64,000 bases of DNA from Candidatus Kapaibacterium sp. (GTDB lineage: Bacteria; Bacteroidota; Ignavibacteria; Kapaibacteriales; NICIL-2). A program made the position numbers and the translations under genes. Shown piece by piece: positions 23,336 through 32,807 of the stretch. The notes under the pieces were generated by a model. That model was not told the origin of the DNA. It worked only from the letters and a program-made list of their open reading frames with translations, and searched no databases. The stretch is taken from positions 62,001 through 126,000 of the forward strand of contig BPHJ01000001.1 in NCBI GenBank assembly GCA_026003475.1, read 5' to 3'. Numbering within the stretch: the stretch's first letter is position 1; every line of letters starts with the position of its first letter.

Positions 23336-23923
23336 ATGCTTGCAATGAAAGTGACGACAGGCATTGCCACGCTGGTGGCGATAGGAGTGCTGGCCGGCTG
23401 CACGATTGTCAATCGCACGCCGCCGCAGCAGGAGCAGACCCAATTGGAACGCCGCCAATACCAGCAGCGCGACTTCGATACTAACGACGTCAAGCTGGTC
23501 ATGAAGGCGGTTCTCAATACCCTGCAAGATGATGGGTTCACGGTTCGGAATGCGGTTGTGGACTTGGGGCTCATCAGCGCCGTCAAAGAAATCATGCTGA
23601 CTGATCGCTCTGCTGTCGGTCAAGCCAGATCACCGGCGCAAACATGGGCAGAGGTGTTCATTGCTGCAATCTCGCGAGGACGCTCGCAACCGACTTCGCC
23701 CCAGGAACCAACCCGCTATCGAAACATCCAGCAGATCGAAGCCACGATCAACGTCTCGCCCTTTGGCCAGCGCCAGACACGCGTGCGCGTCAGCTTTGTC
23801 GCACGGACGCTCGATAACGAGGGTGCTGTTATCGAGTCGTATCCGGTCGTTGATCCGAATGTTTACCAGCAGTTCTTTGTCAAAGTGGACAAAGGCGTGT
23901 TTCTGGAAAAGCAAAAGTTCTAA
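23336..23923 (+). CDS. Predicted lipoprotein of unknown function
   Basis: 195 residues (192 if the ATG three codons later is used, which puts Lys at position 2 as usual for lipoproteins). A strong lipobox VLAGC is followed by a Gln/Arg-rich linker (about 25-45). Then comes an alpha/beta domain with MKAVLNTLQDDGFTVRNAVVDLGLISAVKE and a second beta-rich half (IQQIEATINVSPFGQRQTRVRVSFV). The layout resembles small envelope lipoproteins that use a DUF4136 or similar fold, but I cannot name it. Translationally close to the BamE-like gene, so possibly a partner. Confidence 0.7.
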   Translation: MLAMKVTTGIATLVAIGVLAGCTIVNRTPPQQEQTQLERRQYQQRDFDTNDVKLVMKAVLNTLQDDGFTVRNAVVDLGLISAVKEIMLTDRSAVGQARSPAQTWAEVFIAAISRGRSQPTSPQEPTRYRNIQQIEATINVSPFGQRQTRVRVSFVARTLDNEGAVIESYPVVDPNVYQQFFVKVDKGVFLEKQKF

Positions 23924-24105
23924 GGATGGCATTGGTGGTAGAGCGCGCATCCCACGCGGTCATGCTGTGTGTGTTCGCTATAGGTCACGCGCGCGAAGGC
24001 GACGTAGCAACGCTCTTGTCCATGCAGGATGAGCAAGTTGAGAATGCGCTCCAACGGTGGATAAGCTTTTCGGTAATCGGCGTCCTCATTGCGCAATTCA
24101 AGCAC
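23920..24105 (-). CDS. Possible small protein, 61 aa, unrecognised
   Basis: A GTG-started frame fills the gap between the lipoprotein gene (convergent, stop codons overlapping by four bases) and the LmbE-like gene (divergent). The sequence VLELRNEDADYRKAYPPL then LLILHGQERCYVAFARV is not low-complexity. The convergent stop overlap also occurs elsewhere in this window between bona fide genes. No family, no Shine-Dalgarno and no clear promoter, so it may be chance. Confidence 0.25.
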   Translation of the reverse strand: MLELRNEDADYRKAYPPLERILNLLILHGQERCYVAFARVTYSEHTQHDRVGCALYHQCHP

Positions 24106-24147
24106 CGGATGGCGGGGAGGAAAGCAGAACGGTCGTCGATGTGCTGC

Positions 24148-24155
24148 TAATTTTG
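24148..24155 (+). promoter_or_regulatory. Putative -7 box TAATTTTG close to the LmbE-like start
   Basis: A full match to TAnnTTTG ends only six bases before the first ATG and 18 before the second. If used, transcription would begin at or near the start codon, giving a leaderless or very short-leader mRNA. No -33 TTTG is visible. Confidence 0.3.
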
Positions 24156-24161
24156 CCGCCG

Positions 24162-25049
24162 ATGAATCACCGCATGCAACGAGTTTTCGCACAGCTTGGC
24201 CTATTGGTTTTGCTTGGCGTGGTTGCAGTAGCGCAGCCACGCGTTCTTGTCGTGCAGGCGCATCCAGACGATGAAACAGGATGTGCGGCTCTGCTGTTTG
24301 CGTTAGCGCGATACCAGCAGGCAAGCGTGGACATTTGCGTTATCACCAATGGCGAAGCGGGCTACCGTTACTCGACGCTTGCCGAACAGCTCTACGGCAT
24401 TCCGTTGACGGTGGATTCGATCGGACGAGCACACTTGCCGCGCATTCGCAAGCAAGAAATGCTCGAGTCGGCAGCACTGCTTGGTGTGCGGACGGTTTTT
24501 TTTCTCGACGAACGGGACCACGCCTACAACCAGAGCTTGGAGGAAACGCTCGGCGTTTGGGATACTGCACTGGTTCGCGCACGGCTGGAGCGGCTGCTTC
24601 GGGAGGGCCGTTACGACCTTGCCATTGGATTGATGCCGACGCGTTCAACGCATGGCGGGCATAAAGCCGCAACGTACCTGCTGCTCCAGGCTGCACGAGC
24701 TGTTGCGCCATCGCTACCGGTACTGGGTGTGGCGGCCGCAGATTCGTTGGTGGAAGCTGATCGTGAACCGTTCGCGCAAGCAGCCGACCGCAAGCCAGTG
24801 CTGGTGTTTGATCGCATGGCAAGCTTTGGTTTTAGCGGGCGATTGAACTGGAGCGCTGTGGTGCGGTGGGTGGCTACCGTCCATCGCTCCCAAGGATTGA
24901 TGCCCCTTGGTCCGATTGCGGCGCGGGAGTACTACTGGATCCTTGCGCCCCTGCAGCCAGATGCCCGGCGACGGGTCGAAGAACTCGTTGCGACGCTCCA
25001 GCAGACACTGCAGCAACGCTTACCCAACTACCGTGAGCACAAAGAGTGA
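24162..25049 (+). CDS. Secreted PIG-L/LmbE-family N-acetyl-sugar deacetylase
   Basis: 295 residues. A signal peptide (QLGLLVLLGVVAVAQ) is followed by the PIG-L signature VVQAHPDDET, whose His and Asp residues bind zinc, then CVITNGEAGYR and a second histidine motif TRSTHGGHKAA near residue 160. The family removes N-acetyl groups from GlcNAc-containing glycans or glycolipids. A signal peptide implies a periplasmic or lipid-anchored substrate instead of a cytosolic thiol precursor. The stop overlaps an upstream GTG of the UDP-sugar dehydrogenase gene, so both are probably in one polysaccharide-related operon. The start could also be four codons later. Confidence 0.88.
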   Translation: MNHRMQRVFAQLGLLVLLGVVAVAQPRVLVVQAHPDDETGCAALLFALARYQQASVDICVITNGEAGYRYSTLAEQLYGIPLTVDSIGRAHLPRIRKQEMLESAALLGVRTVFFLDERDHAYNQSLEETLGVWDTALVRARLERLLREGRYDLAIGLMPTRSTHGGHKAATYLLLQAARAVAPSLPVLGVAAADSLVEADREPFAQAADRKPVLVFDRMASFGFSGRLNWSAVVRWVATVHRSQGLMPLGPIAAREYYWILAPLQPDARRRVEELVATLQQTLQQRLPNYREHKE

Positions 25050-25051
25050 CT

Positions 25052-26410
25052 ATGAGTGCACGTCGTTCTCGCTGGGCACAGCAGCTCGCCGAGCGGATTC
25101 GCTCGCGCCGCCTCACCGTTGGTGTCGTGGGACTCGGCTACGTGGGTCTTCCCCTGGCAGTCGAGTATGCACGCAAGGGAATCCGTACAATCGGCTTCGA
25201 TACCAACACGGAAAAGATTTCTCTGTTGGTGCGGGGCATGAACTACATTCGTGATCTCGACGATAGCGTCGTTGCCGACTGCGTCGCATCCGGAACATTG
25301 GTACCGACAACTGATACCAGCCGTCTTTCGGACTGCGACGTGGTGTTTTTCTGTGTGCCGACACCCTTTACTACCAACAAGGACCCTGACATATCGTTCA
25401 TTCTTGCAGCAGCGCGGGACCTTGCCGAGCATAAGCGCGCCGGTCAGCTCTACGTGCTCAAGAGTACGACGTTCCCAGGCACAACACGCAAACACGTTCA
25501 ACCACTCCTGGAAGAGCCGCGCTTCCGATGTGGCAAGGAGTACTTTCTGGCGTTTTCTCCCGAGCGTGTTGATCCGGGCAACAAGGTCTGGCATACGGGC
25601 AACACCCCGATCGTCGTTGGGGGGATAACGCCGCAGTGTACTGAGCTTGCTTGCGCGGCAACCGGGCTGGCAATCGAACATGTGGTGCCGGTCTCGTCGC
25701 CCGAAGTTGCCGAGATGGAAAAGCTACTGGAGAACATCTTCCGCAGCGTCAACATCGCACTGGTCAACGAGCTGGCGCAACTGTGCGACCGCATTGGAAT
25801 CAACATTTGGGAAGTTGTCGAAGCAGCCGCGACGAAACCGTTCGGTTTTATGCCGTTCTATCCGGGTCCGGGCATTGGCGGTCACTGCATTCTGATTGAT
25901 CCCTACTACCTGTCGTGGATGGCGCGGGAGTACGACTTTACCACCAACTTCATCGAGCTTGCCGCAGAAGTCAACGAAGCTATGCCCTACTATGTGCGCG
26001 ACATGATCATCGGGCAGATTGCACGGCAGCCGGTGTCGTTGCGCACAGCACGCGTTCTCTTGCTCGGCATGGCATTCAAGCGGGACGTTGATGATTTGCG
26101 CCACTCGCCGGCGCTCAAGGTTGCCGAGCTCCTCCGCCGGGAAGGTGTCAGCCGGGTGGATTACTACGACCCCTACATCCCCTCGGTGGTGCTGTTTGAA
26201 GGGACGCCGCAGGCAGAAACGCTCCACTCACTCCGCGGGCTGCGTCGTGCGGTCCTGTCGCGCTACCACGTCGTCTGCATCACGACCGACCATTCGTGTG
26301 TTGACTACCCGTTAGTTGCTGCTGCCAGCCGCGTTGTTGTGGACACCCGAAACGCGCTGCGAAATATCCGCCAGCGGAGCAACATTGTGCTTCTGGGAGA
26401 CGGTCGGTAG
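25052..26410 (+). CDS. UDP-N-acetylhexosamine/UDP-glucose 6-dehydrogenase family (WbpA-like)
   Basis: 452 residues. The NAD-binding motif is GVVGLGYVGLPLA near residue 27. CVPTPFT and KSTTFPGTT are typical of the family. The catalytic-Cys block PGPGIGGHCILIDPYYLSW (about 285) has HCI followed by DPYYL, as in UDP-GlcNAc/UDP-GalNAc dehydrogenases (WbpA/WecC type), more than in UDP-glucose dehydrogenase. C-terminal MAFKRDVDDLRHSPALKV is the nucleotide-sugar binding part. It oxidises a UDP-sugar at C6 to the uronic acid for surface polysaccharide. The ATG was chosen; a GTG two codons upstream overlaps the deacetylase stop. The next gene, rpsL, has its own promoter. Confidence 0.93.
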   Translation: MSARRSRWAQQLAERIRSRRLTVGVVGLGYVGLPLAVEYARKGIRTIGFDTNTEKISLLVRGMNYIRDLDDSVVADCVASGTLVPTTDTSRLSDCDVVFFCVPTPFTTNKDPDISFILAAARDLAEHKRAGQLYVLKSTTFPGTTRKHVQPLLEEPRFRCGKEYFLAFSPERVDPGNKVWHTGNTPIVVGGITPQCTELACAATGLAIEHVVPVSSPEVAEMEKLLENIFRSVNIALVNELAQLCDRIGINIWEVVEAAATKPFGFMPFYPGPGIGGHCILIDPYYLSWMAREYDFTTNFIELAAEVNEAMPYYVRDMIIGQIARQPVSLRTARVLLLGMAFKRDVDDLRHSPALKVAELLRREGVSRVDYYDPYIPSVVLFEGTPQAETLHSLRGLRRAVLSRYHVVCITTDHSCVDYPLVAAASRVVVDTRNALRNIRQRSNIVLLGDGR

Positions 26411-26417
26411 CGACCTG

Positions 26418-26450
26418 TTTGCAAAAACGACTCTGCGTGCCGTATTTTCG
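26418..26450 (+). promoter_or_regulatory. Promoter of the str ribosomal operon (TTTG-N21-TATTTTCG)
   Basis: TTTG (26418-26421), 21 bases, then TATTTTCG (26443-26450) fits the Bacteroidota -33/-7 promoter (TTTG N19-21 TAnnTTTG) with one mismatch. It lies about 65 bases upstream of rpsL, the first gene of the ribosomal array. This is the best two-box promoter seen in the window. Confidence 0.7.
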
Positions 26451-26515
26451 CGGGCTAATTCTGGACGCCATTTGCGTTCTTGTTGAGTGTCACTACTGAA
26501 TTTTTCGGAGCGCAC

Positions 26516-26905
26516 ATGCCAACAATTGCCCAACTGATTCGCAAGGGTCGGCAGAAGCCCGTCAGAAAATCCAAGTCGCCAGCGTTGATGAGCTGTCCGC
26601 AGCGACGTGGGGTCTGCACGCGGGTCTATACCACTACGCCGAAGAAGCCGAACTCTGCCTTGCGGAAAGTGGCCCGGGTACGATTGACCAATGGCATCGA
26701 AGTGACTGCCTACATTCCCGGCGAAGGGCATAATCTCCAGGAGCACAGCATCGTGCTCGTTCGTGGCGGGCGGGTCAAGGACTTGCCCGGTGTGCGCTAC
26801 CATATTGTCCGTGGGACACTCGACACGCAAGGCGTCAATGGTCGGATGCAGGGGCGCTCCAAGTACGGTGCCAAGCGTCCCAAACAAGCTGCTGCGAAAA
26901 AGTAA
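26516..26905 (+). CDS. rpsL: 30S ribosomal protein uS12
   Basis: 129 residues starting [12 protein letters not shown]. The decoding-centre loops [19 protein letters not shown] and [12 protein letters not shown] are intact, including the Lys residues equivalent to E. coli K43 and K88 (wild-type, streptomycin-sensitive form) and the Asp modified by RimO. A slightly longer frame upstream has no support. First gene of the ribosomal array, with uS7 18 bases downstream. Confidence 0.98.
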   Translation: MPTIAQLIRKGRQKPVRKSKSPALMSCPQRRGVCTRVYTTTPKKPNSALRKVARVRLTNGIEVTAYIPGEGHNLQEHSIVLVRGGRVKDLPGVRYHIVRGTLDTQGVNGRMQGRSKYGAKRPKQAAAKK

Positions 26906-26923
26906 TCATTGCCCGTCGTCGCT

Positions 26924-27391
26924 ATGAGAAAGAAACGAGCCCCGAAACGCTTCATCGAGCCCGATCCGCTCTACAACGACGTCATGGTCGCCAAGCTCAT
27001 CAACTGCATCATGCGCGATGGCAAAAAAACCATTGCCCGCAAGATTGTCTATGAAGCATTCACGCTGATCGGGCAGAAAACCAAGCAGGACCCGCTGGAA
27101 GTGTTTCGGAAAGCGGTTGCTAATGTCGCGCCGGTCTTGGAAGTGCGTCCGCGCCGTGTCGGCGGTGCGACCTACCAAGTGCCGATGGAGGTGCGGGAAG
27201 AACGCCGCCTGTCGTTGGCGCTCCGCTGGTTGCGCGACTACGCACGGGAACGGCGCGATAAAACGATGGCAAGTCGGCTCGCAAACGAAATCATGGCTGC
27301 TGCCAATGGCGAAGGTGGCGCTATCAAACGGCGCGATACCATGCACGCAATGGCAGAAGCCAACAAAGCATTCGCCCACTTCAAGTGGTAA
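26924..27391 (+). CDS. rpsG: 30S ribosomal protein uS7
   Basis: 155 residues starting [19 protein letters not shown], with [21 protein letters not shown] and the C-terminal [21 protein letters not shown]. It binds the 3' major domain of 16S rRNA and is normally the str-operon translational repressor. The start five residues into the open frame matches the family. Follows rpsL by 18 bases; fusA starts 54 bases later. Confidence 0.98.
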   Translation: MRKKRAPKRFIEPDPLYNDVMVAKLINCIMRDGKKTIARKIVYEAFTLIGQKTKQDPLEVFRKAVANVAPVLEVRPRRVGGATYQVPMEVREERRLSLALRWLRDYARERRDKTMASRLANEIMAAANGEGGAIKRRDTMHAMAEANKAFAHFKW

Positions 27392-27445
27392 TCCATCACC
27401 AGGTGTGGGCACTCAGCTCTTTGACGTTTAGTGGTTGCAGTGGTA

Positions 27446-29515
27446 ATGGCTCGGCAGATTGACATTCAGCGGCTGCGCAACATCGGCATCATGGCGCACA
27501 TTGATGCGGGAAAGACCACGACAACCGAGCGCATCTTGTTCTACACGGGCGTTGCCCACCGTATCGGTGAGGTGCACGAAGGCACCACCATCACCGACTA
27601 CATGGCACAAGAACGCGAACGCGGCATTACGATCACCTCGGCTGCCGTGTCCTGCCTCTGGCGTGATCACCGCATCACGATCATTGATACGCCCGGGCAC
27701 GTGGACTTTACTGCCGAAGTGCAACGTTCGCTCCGAGTTCTCGATGGCGCCGTGGCGCTGTTTTCGGCTGTCGAAGGCGTTGAGCCGCAGTCGGAAACCG
27801 TCTGGTACCAAGCCGATCAGTACCGTGTACCGCGCATTGCCTACATCAACAAGATGGATCGTATCGGTGCTGATTTCGAGGCTGCGGTGGAATCGCTTCG
27901 CCAAAAGCTCGGTGCCCATCCGATTCCGGTGCAACTGCCGCTCGGTTCCGAGGAGGAGTTCGCCGGTGTGGTGGACCTGCTCACGATGGAAGCCATCACG
28001 TTCGACGAGGCATCGCTCGGTGCGCGGTACCACGCCGGACCGATCCCTGAGCCGTATCGCCAAGCTGCCGAAGCAGCGCGCGCCCGCATGATCGAAGCCG
28101 TCGTCGAGCTCGATGACCATCTCATGGAGCAGTACCTCGACGGCAGTCTCGAACCAAGTGCCGATCAGCTCCGGGCTGTGCTGCGCCGAGCAACACTCGA
28201 GCTTCGAGCAGTGCCGGTTCTGTGCGGGTCGTCATACCGAAACAAAGGCGTGCAGCCGTTGCTCGATGCGATTGTCGCATATCTGCCCTCGCCGCTCGAT
28301 ATCGGCGCTGTCCGCGGATACGATCCATCGAACCCCGATCGGATGCTCGAGCGAAAGCCGCTCGACGATGAGCCTCTTGCCGCGCTGGCGTTCAAGGTGG
28401 TTGCCGATCGACATGCGGGGCGCTTGGTGTTTGTGCGTCTCTATGCAGGAACCCTCCGGCCAGGGCAGACCGTGCTCAACGTCTCAACCGGTAAACGCGA
28501 GCGCGTGCAAAAAATCCTGCACATGCAAGCCGATCGGCGAGAGGAAATTCCGGCAGCCTTCGCCGGTGACATCGTCGCGATCCCGGGCTTGCGGGCACGA
28601 ACTGGCGAAACGATTGCCGACCAGAAGCACCCGATCCTGTTCGAACGGATTGAGTTTGCCGAACCGGTAATCAACCAAGCAATCGAGGCAAAAACCACTG
28701 CCGACCAAGAAAAGCTCGTTGCGGCACTCACAGCAATTGCTGATGAAGACCCGACGTTCCGCTTTTCGACCGATCCCGAATCGGGGCAGTTGATTATCAG
28801 CGGCGTCGGCGAGTTGCATCTGGAAATTGTCGTTGATCGGTTGGCGCGGGAATTCAATGTGCCAGCTCGGGTTGGCAAACCACAAGTTGCCTACCGCGAG
28901 ACGATCACCGAAACCGTTGTGCAGCGCGGACACTTCGAGCGCGCACAGGGCGCAAGCGCGATCGCCGCGGAGGTCGAGCTGGAGGTTGGTCCTGCTCCCA
29001 ACGGGAGCGGCTTTGTCTTTACCGATGACCGTCCTGCCGACAAACGTGCGTTGCTACCGGTCGAGTGTGTGCGTGCTATCGAGGATGGCGCACGCGAAAC
29101 ACTCATCGCCGGACCGATCATGGGGTATCCGCTCATTGACATTGCCGTCCGGCTGCTGCATGCCGATAGCGGCCCGACGGAACCGAATGCGATCGCGTTT
29201 CGCGTGGCAGCCGCCACCGCGCTCCGCGATGCATACCGACGCGCAGCGCCTGTGCTCATGGAGCCGGTGATGGCGCTGGAGGTAACAACACCCGATGAGT
29301 TCGTCGGCGACGTTATCGCCGATATCAACAGCCGACGTGGTCGGGTCGAGCATATCGAACACCGCGGCATCGTTAGTGTGATTCGAGCAGCGGTTCCCTT
29401 GGCAGCGATGTTCGGGTATGTTACCCAGCTTCGCTCCCTTACGCAAGGGCGCGCTGTGTACACGATGGTGTTCTCGCACTACGAGCCGGCAACCATGCAC
29501 CATGCATACGCATAA
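27446..29515 (+). CDS. fusA: Elongation factor G
   Basis: 689 residues. The GTPase domain has G1 AHIDAGKTT, switch [11 protein letters not shown]3 DTPGHVDF and G4 NKMD. Domains II-V follow, including the domain IV region [22 protein letters not shown] and domain [26 protein letters not shown]. It translocates the ribosome. The domain II/III part is normal in length. [12 protein letters not shown] is the expected start. It sits between rpsG and tuf as in most bacteria. No second copy is seen here, so an EF-G1/2 split cannot be assessed. Confidence 0.98.
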   Translation: MARQIDIQRLRNIGIMAHIDAGKTTTTERILFYTGVAHRIGEVHEGTTITDYMAQERERGITITSAAVSCLWRDHRITIIDTPGHVDFTAEVQRSLRVLDGAVALFSAVEGVEPQSETVWYQADQYRVPRIAYINKMDRIGADFEAAVESLRQKLGAHPIPVQLPLGSEEEFAGVVDLLTMEAITFDEASLGARYHAGPIPEPYRQAAEAARARMIEAVVELDDHLMEQYLDGSLEPSADQLRAVLRRATLELRAVPVLCGSSYRNKGVQPLLDAIVAYLPSPLDIGAVRGYDPSNPDRMLERKPLDDEPLAALAFKVVADRHAGRLVFVRLYAGTLRPGQTVLNVSTGKRERVQKILHMQADRREEIPAAFAGDIVAIPGLRARTGETIADQKHPILFERIEFAEPVINQAIEAKTTADQEKLVAALTAIADEDPTFRFSTDPESGQLIISGVGELHLEIVVDRLAREFNVPARVGKPQVAYRETITETVVQRGHFERAQGASAIAAEVELEVGPAPNGSGFVFTDDRPADKRALLPVECVRAIEDGARETLIAGPIMGYPLIDIAVRLLHADSGPTEPNAIAFRVAAATALRDAYRRAAPVLMEPVMALEVTTPDEFVGDVIADINSRRGRVEHIEHRGIVSVIRAAVPLAAMFGYVTQLRSLTQGRAVYTMVFSHYEPATMHHAYA

Positions 29516-29562
29516 CCGTTTTTCGATTTGTTCACTGTTCGTTTCATTTATTCGGAGGCTTT

Positions 29563-30771
29563 ATGGCAAAGGAAAAATTTGTTCGAACCAAGCCCCATGT
29601 CAATGTGGGGACCATCGGTCACGTTGACCATGGCAAGACAACGCTGACGGCGGCAATTACGTTCGCCCTTGCGCGGAAGTATCCGTCTGTTCAAGCGCGT
29701 GCCTACGACCAAATTGACAACGCGCCAGAAGAAAAGCAGCGCGGTATTACGATCAACACTGCGCACGTCGAATACGAAACCGAAAAGCGCCATTACGCGC
29801 ACGTAGACTGCCCGGGACATGCCGACTACATCAAGAACATGATCACCGGTGCAGCGCAAATGGATGGTGCGATCTTGGTTGTTGCAGCAACCGATGGACC
29901 GATGCCGCAAACACGCGAGCACATTCTGTTGGCGCGTCAAGTGGGTGTGCCACGGATTGTGGTCTTCTTGAACAAAGTGGATATTGCCGATCCCGAGTTG
30001 ATTGACCTGGTCGAAGAAGAAGTGCGTGACCTTCTCAAGCAGTACGAATTCCCCGGCGATGAAATTCCTGTCATTCGTGGATCGGCACTCCAAGCGCTCG
30101 ATGCCGGCATGAGCGGTGCACCGCTCGATGACCCACGGCTGCAGTGCATTTGGGACTTGATGGATGCAGTGGACAACTACATCCCCACGCCGCAGCGCGA
30201 TGTGGACAAGCCCTTCCTGATGCCAGTCGAAGACGTCTTCTCGATCACCGGACGCGGAACTGTCGGCACTGGTCGTGTCGAGCGTGGGATTGTGCGGCTC
30301 AACGATGAAGTAGAAATCGTCGGCTTCGGCTTGCACAAGAAAACAACGGTTACCGGGATCGAGATGTTCCGCAAGTTGCTCGACGAAGCGCAAGCAGGCG
30401 ATAACGTTGGTCTGCTGTTGCGTGGGGTCGAAAAAGACGAGCTCGAACGCGGCATGGTCATCGCCAAGCCAGGCTCGATTACCCCGCACCAAAAGTTCAC
30501 CGCACAGGTGTACGTGTTGACGGCCAACGAAGGCGGACGCAAAACCCCGTTCTACAGTGGTTACCGTCCGCAGTTCTACTTCCGAACGACTGACGTCACT
30601 GGTACGGTGCAACTGCCTCCGGGCGTCGAAATGGTTATGCCGGGAGACAACGTGGACAACCTGACCATTGAGCTGATTACGCCAGTTGCGATGGAAGAAG
30701 GTTTGCGCTTTGCCATTCGCGAAGGCGGCAAGACCGTCGGCGCTGGCGTCGTCACCAAGATCCTTGAGTAG
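29563..30771 (+). CDS. tuf: Elongation factor Tu
   Basis: 402 residues preceded by a strong Shine-Dalgarno (GGAGG). It has G1 GHVDHGKTT, the switch I region [14 protein letters not shown]3 [13 protein letters not shown]4 NKVD and the aminoacyl-tRNA binding surface in domains II and III ([19 protein letters not shown]). It delivers aminoacyl-tRNA to the ribosome and is the most abundant protein in most cells. rpsJ follows after 26 bases, joining the str and S10 operons. Confidence 0.99.
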   Translation: MAKEKFVRTKPHVNVGTIGHVDHGKTTLTAAITFALARKYPSVQARAYDQIDNAPEEKQRGITINTAHVEYETEKRHYAHVDCPGHADYIKNMITGAAQMDGAILVVAATDGPMPQTREHILLARQVGVPRIVVFLNKVDIADPELIDLVEEEVRDLLKQYEFPGDEIPVIRGSALQALDAGMSGAPLDDPRLQCIWDLMDAVDNYIPTPQRDVDKPFLMPVEDVFSITGRGTVGTGRVERGIVRLNDEVEIVGFGLHKKTTVTGIEMFRKLLDEAQAGDNVGLLLRGVEKDELERGMVIAKPGSITPHQKFTAQVYVLTANEGGRKTPFYSGYRPQFYFRTTDVTGTVQLPPGVEMVMPGDNVDNLTIELITPVAMEEGLRFAIREGGKTVGAGVVTKILE

Positions 30772-30797
30772 TGTTCACTTCTGTGGTTTGAAGCGTC

Positions 30798-31109
30798 GTG
30801 GCTACCCATCAGCGCATTCGCATCAAGCTCCGCTCGTACGATCACAACTTGATTGACAAATCTGCCGAGCGGATTGTTCAAACCGTCAAGCAGACGGGAG
30901 CGACTGTCTCCGGTCCTATCCCGCTGCCGACGGAGCGGACGGTGGTAACGGTCAACCGTTCGCCGCATGTGGATAAAAAATCGCGTGAGCAATTCGAAAC
31001 ACGCGTCCATAAGCGGCTCATTGACATTTTCAGCTCGACGCAAAAAACCATTGATGAACTGACCAAGCTGGATATTCCTGCGGGCGTGGACGTCGAGATC
31101 AAGTTGTAG
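30798..31109 (+). CDS. rpsJ: 30S ribosomal protein uS10
   Basis: 103 residues from a GTG start. It has [14 protein letters not shown], the 16S-binding loop [31 protein letters not shown], and the usual C-terminal VDVEIKL. Starts the S10 gene order directly behind tuf, without a promoter-like gap. It also acts as NusE in antitermination. Confidence 0.97.
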   Translation: MATHQRIRIKLRSYDHNLIDKSAERIVQTVKQTGATVSGPIPLPTERTVVTVNRSPHVDKKSREQFETRVHKRLIDIFSSTQKTIDELTKLDIPAGVDVEIKL

Positions 31110-31129
31110 CTTTACCGAAGAACACAACA

Positions 31130-31744
31130 ATGACAGCAGCATTGCTCGGCCGAAAACTTGGCATGACGGCTTTCATCACCGACAGTGGCGAGTATGTACC
31201 GTGTACGGTCATCGAGGCTGGTCCCTGTCCGGTGGTGTTACGCCGGACGTTCGAGCGGGATGGCTACGAAGCTGTTCAGCTTGGGTTCGAGCCAATTCCC
31301 GAACGGAAAGTTAACCGTCCCTTGCAGGGGCACTTTGCCAAAGCTGGTGTGGCGCCGCATCGCTTCCTGCGCGAGTTCCGTGGCGTTATAGCCGATGTCG
31401 GGCAGGTGCTGACCGTTGAACAGTTCGCCCCCGGCGACCGTGTCAAGGTTTCGGCAACCAGCATTGGCCGTGGTTTCCAAGGCGTTGTCAAGAGGCACCA
31501 TTTCGGCGGGGTCGGGATGGCAACGCATGGACAAAGCGACCGCACCCGGGCGCCAGGTTCGATCGGTGCATCGTCGTTCCCATCGCGGGTATTCCCCGGT
31601 ATGCGCATGGCCGGACGTATGGGCGGACGCCGCTGCTCCATTCGGAATCTGGAGGTTCTCAAGGTGATCCCCGAGGACAATCTACTGCTGATCAAAGGCA
31701 GTATCCCCGGTGCACCTAATGCGCTCGTTGAAATCGTCAAGTAG
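31130..31744 (+). CDS. rplC: 50S ribosomal protein uL3
   Basis: 204 residues with ALLGRKLGMT at the start and the peptidyl-transferase-centre loop RAPGSIGASSFPSRVFPG. The Gln after GSIG that PrmB methylates in E. coli is Ala here, so that modification is presumably absent. C-terminal LLIKGSIPGAPNALVEI is standard. A 98-base gap to rplD follows, the longest in this part of the operon. Confidence 0.97.
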   Translation: MTAALLGRKLGMTAFITDSGEYVPCTVIEAGPCPVVLRRTFERDGYEAVQLGFEPIPERKVNRPLQGHFAKAGVAPHRFLREFRGVIADVGQVLTVEQFAPGDRVKVSATSIGRGFQGVVKRHHFGGVGMATHGQSDRTRAPGSIGASSFPSRVFPGMRMAGRMGGRRCSIRNLEVLKVIPEDNLLLIKGSIPGAPNALVEIVK

Positions 31745-31842
31745 GTGCGCGCAACATGGTACCGTCTACACGATTGCTCCAGAAGCGAGTTGGTAGCACC
31801 ATGGCGATGAAATTCAGTTACACGCAATCAAATAAGTGAGCA

Positions 31843-32496
31843 ATGAACGTTCCTTTGCTGACCCAGACAGGCCAACCCAATGGCACCATCGAGTTGCCAG
31901 AGGCGGTCTTCAATATCGAGCCGAACGAACATGCCATGTACTTAGCAGTTCGAGTGTACCTGGCACACCAGCGGCAAGGTACGCATAAAACCAAAACACG
32001 GCAGGAAGTCTCCGGCGGTGGACGCAAGCCATGGCGGCAGAAAGGACGCGGCACTGCCCGGGCTGGTTCGATTCGATCGCCTCTGTGGGCAGGAGGTGGA
32101 ACGGTGTTCGGTCCGCAACCGCACACGTACACGATCGAGATTCCGCGCAAGCTCAACCAGCTTGCTCGTCGGTCGGCACTCACGTGCCGTGCACGCGAAG
32201 GCAACGTGCTCGTAGTGGACTCCATCGCACTGGAGCAGCCGAAGACAAAAGCGATGGCGACGGTCATGCGGGCATTGGGTCTGGAAGGCACCACAACGTT
32301 GCTGCTGGTGGATCGCTTCGATCCTGTGGTGTTACGGGCAGCGCGGAACTTGCCGTATCTGGACATGATGCTCGCTGAGAAGGTTTCGACCTACCATATC
32401 CTGAGTCACAAGAAACTGCTCCTGCTCCCTGGAGCCATTGATGTCCTTGTGCGCATCCTTGCACCTGGTACCACAACTGCAACAGTGACGGCATGA
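31843..32496 (+). CDS. rplD: 50S ribosomal protein uL4
   Basis: 217 residues. The exit-tunnel loop region TRQEVSGGGRKPWRQKGRGTARAGSIRSPLWAGGGTVFGP is complete, and a C-terminal Rossmann-like domain follows. In E. coli L4 also represses the S10 operon; whether it does so here cannot be told. The stop overlaps the rplW start by four bases (ATGA). Confidence 0.97.
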   Translation: MNVPLLTQTGQPNGTIELPEAVFNIEPNEHAMYLAVRVYLAHQRQGTHKTKTRQEVSGGGRKPWRQKGRGTARAGSIRSPLWAGGGTVFGPQPHTYTIEIPRKLNQLARRSALTCRAREGNVLVVDSIALEQPKTKAMATVMRALGLEGTTTLLLVDRFDPVVLRAARNLPYLDMMLAEKVSTYHILSHKKLLLLPGAIDVLVRILAPGTTTATVTA

Positions 32497-32801
32497 TCCA
32501 GCTCATCAAGCGCCCGATTCTGACGGAGAAATCCGAGAAGGTCAAAGGCATTTACAGTCACTACGTGTTCGAAGTCGAGCGCACCGCGAATAAAATCGAA
32601 ATCCGACAAGCAATCGAAGCAATGTTTGGCGTCAAGGTCGAAAAAGTCCGTACCGTAACGGTGCGCGGTAAGCGCCGCACGCGCTACACACGGCGCGGTG
32701 TGCAGCAAGGACGTACGCGCTCGTGGAAGAAAGCCTACGTGCGGCTCAAGCCTGGCTATGCCATTGACGTCGTCAGCGGCGAAGGTGAAACTAACGACTA
32801 A
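32493..32801 (+). CDS. rplW: 50S ribosomal protein uL23
   Basis: 102 residues: LIKRPILTEKSEK, YVFEVERTANKIEIRQAIEAMFGVKVEKVRT, and a basic loop before RSWKKAYVRLKPG. It lies at the tunnel exit and docks trigger factor and SRP. Overlaps rplD by four bases; rplB starts six bases downstream. Confidence 0.97.
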   Translation: MIQLIKRPILTEKSEKVKGIYSHYVFEVERTANKIEIRQAIEAMFGVKVEKVRTVTVRGKRRTRYTRRGVQQGRTRSWKKAYVRLKPGYAIDVVSGEGETND

Positions 32802-32807
32802 TCAGCA

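Noticed and set aside
31745-31842. 98-base rplC-rplD gap as a regulatory RNA
   Set aside because: No strong stem or conserved leader motif could be recognised by eye.
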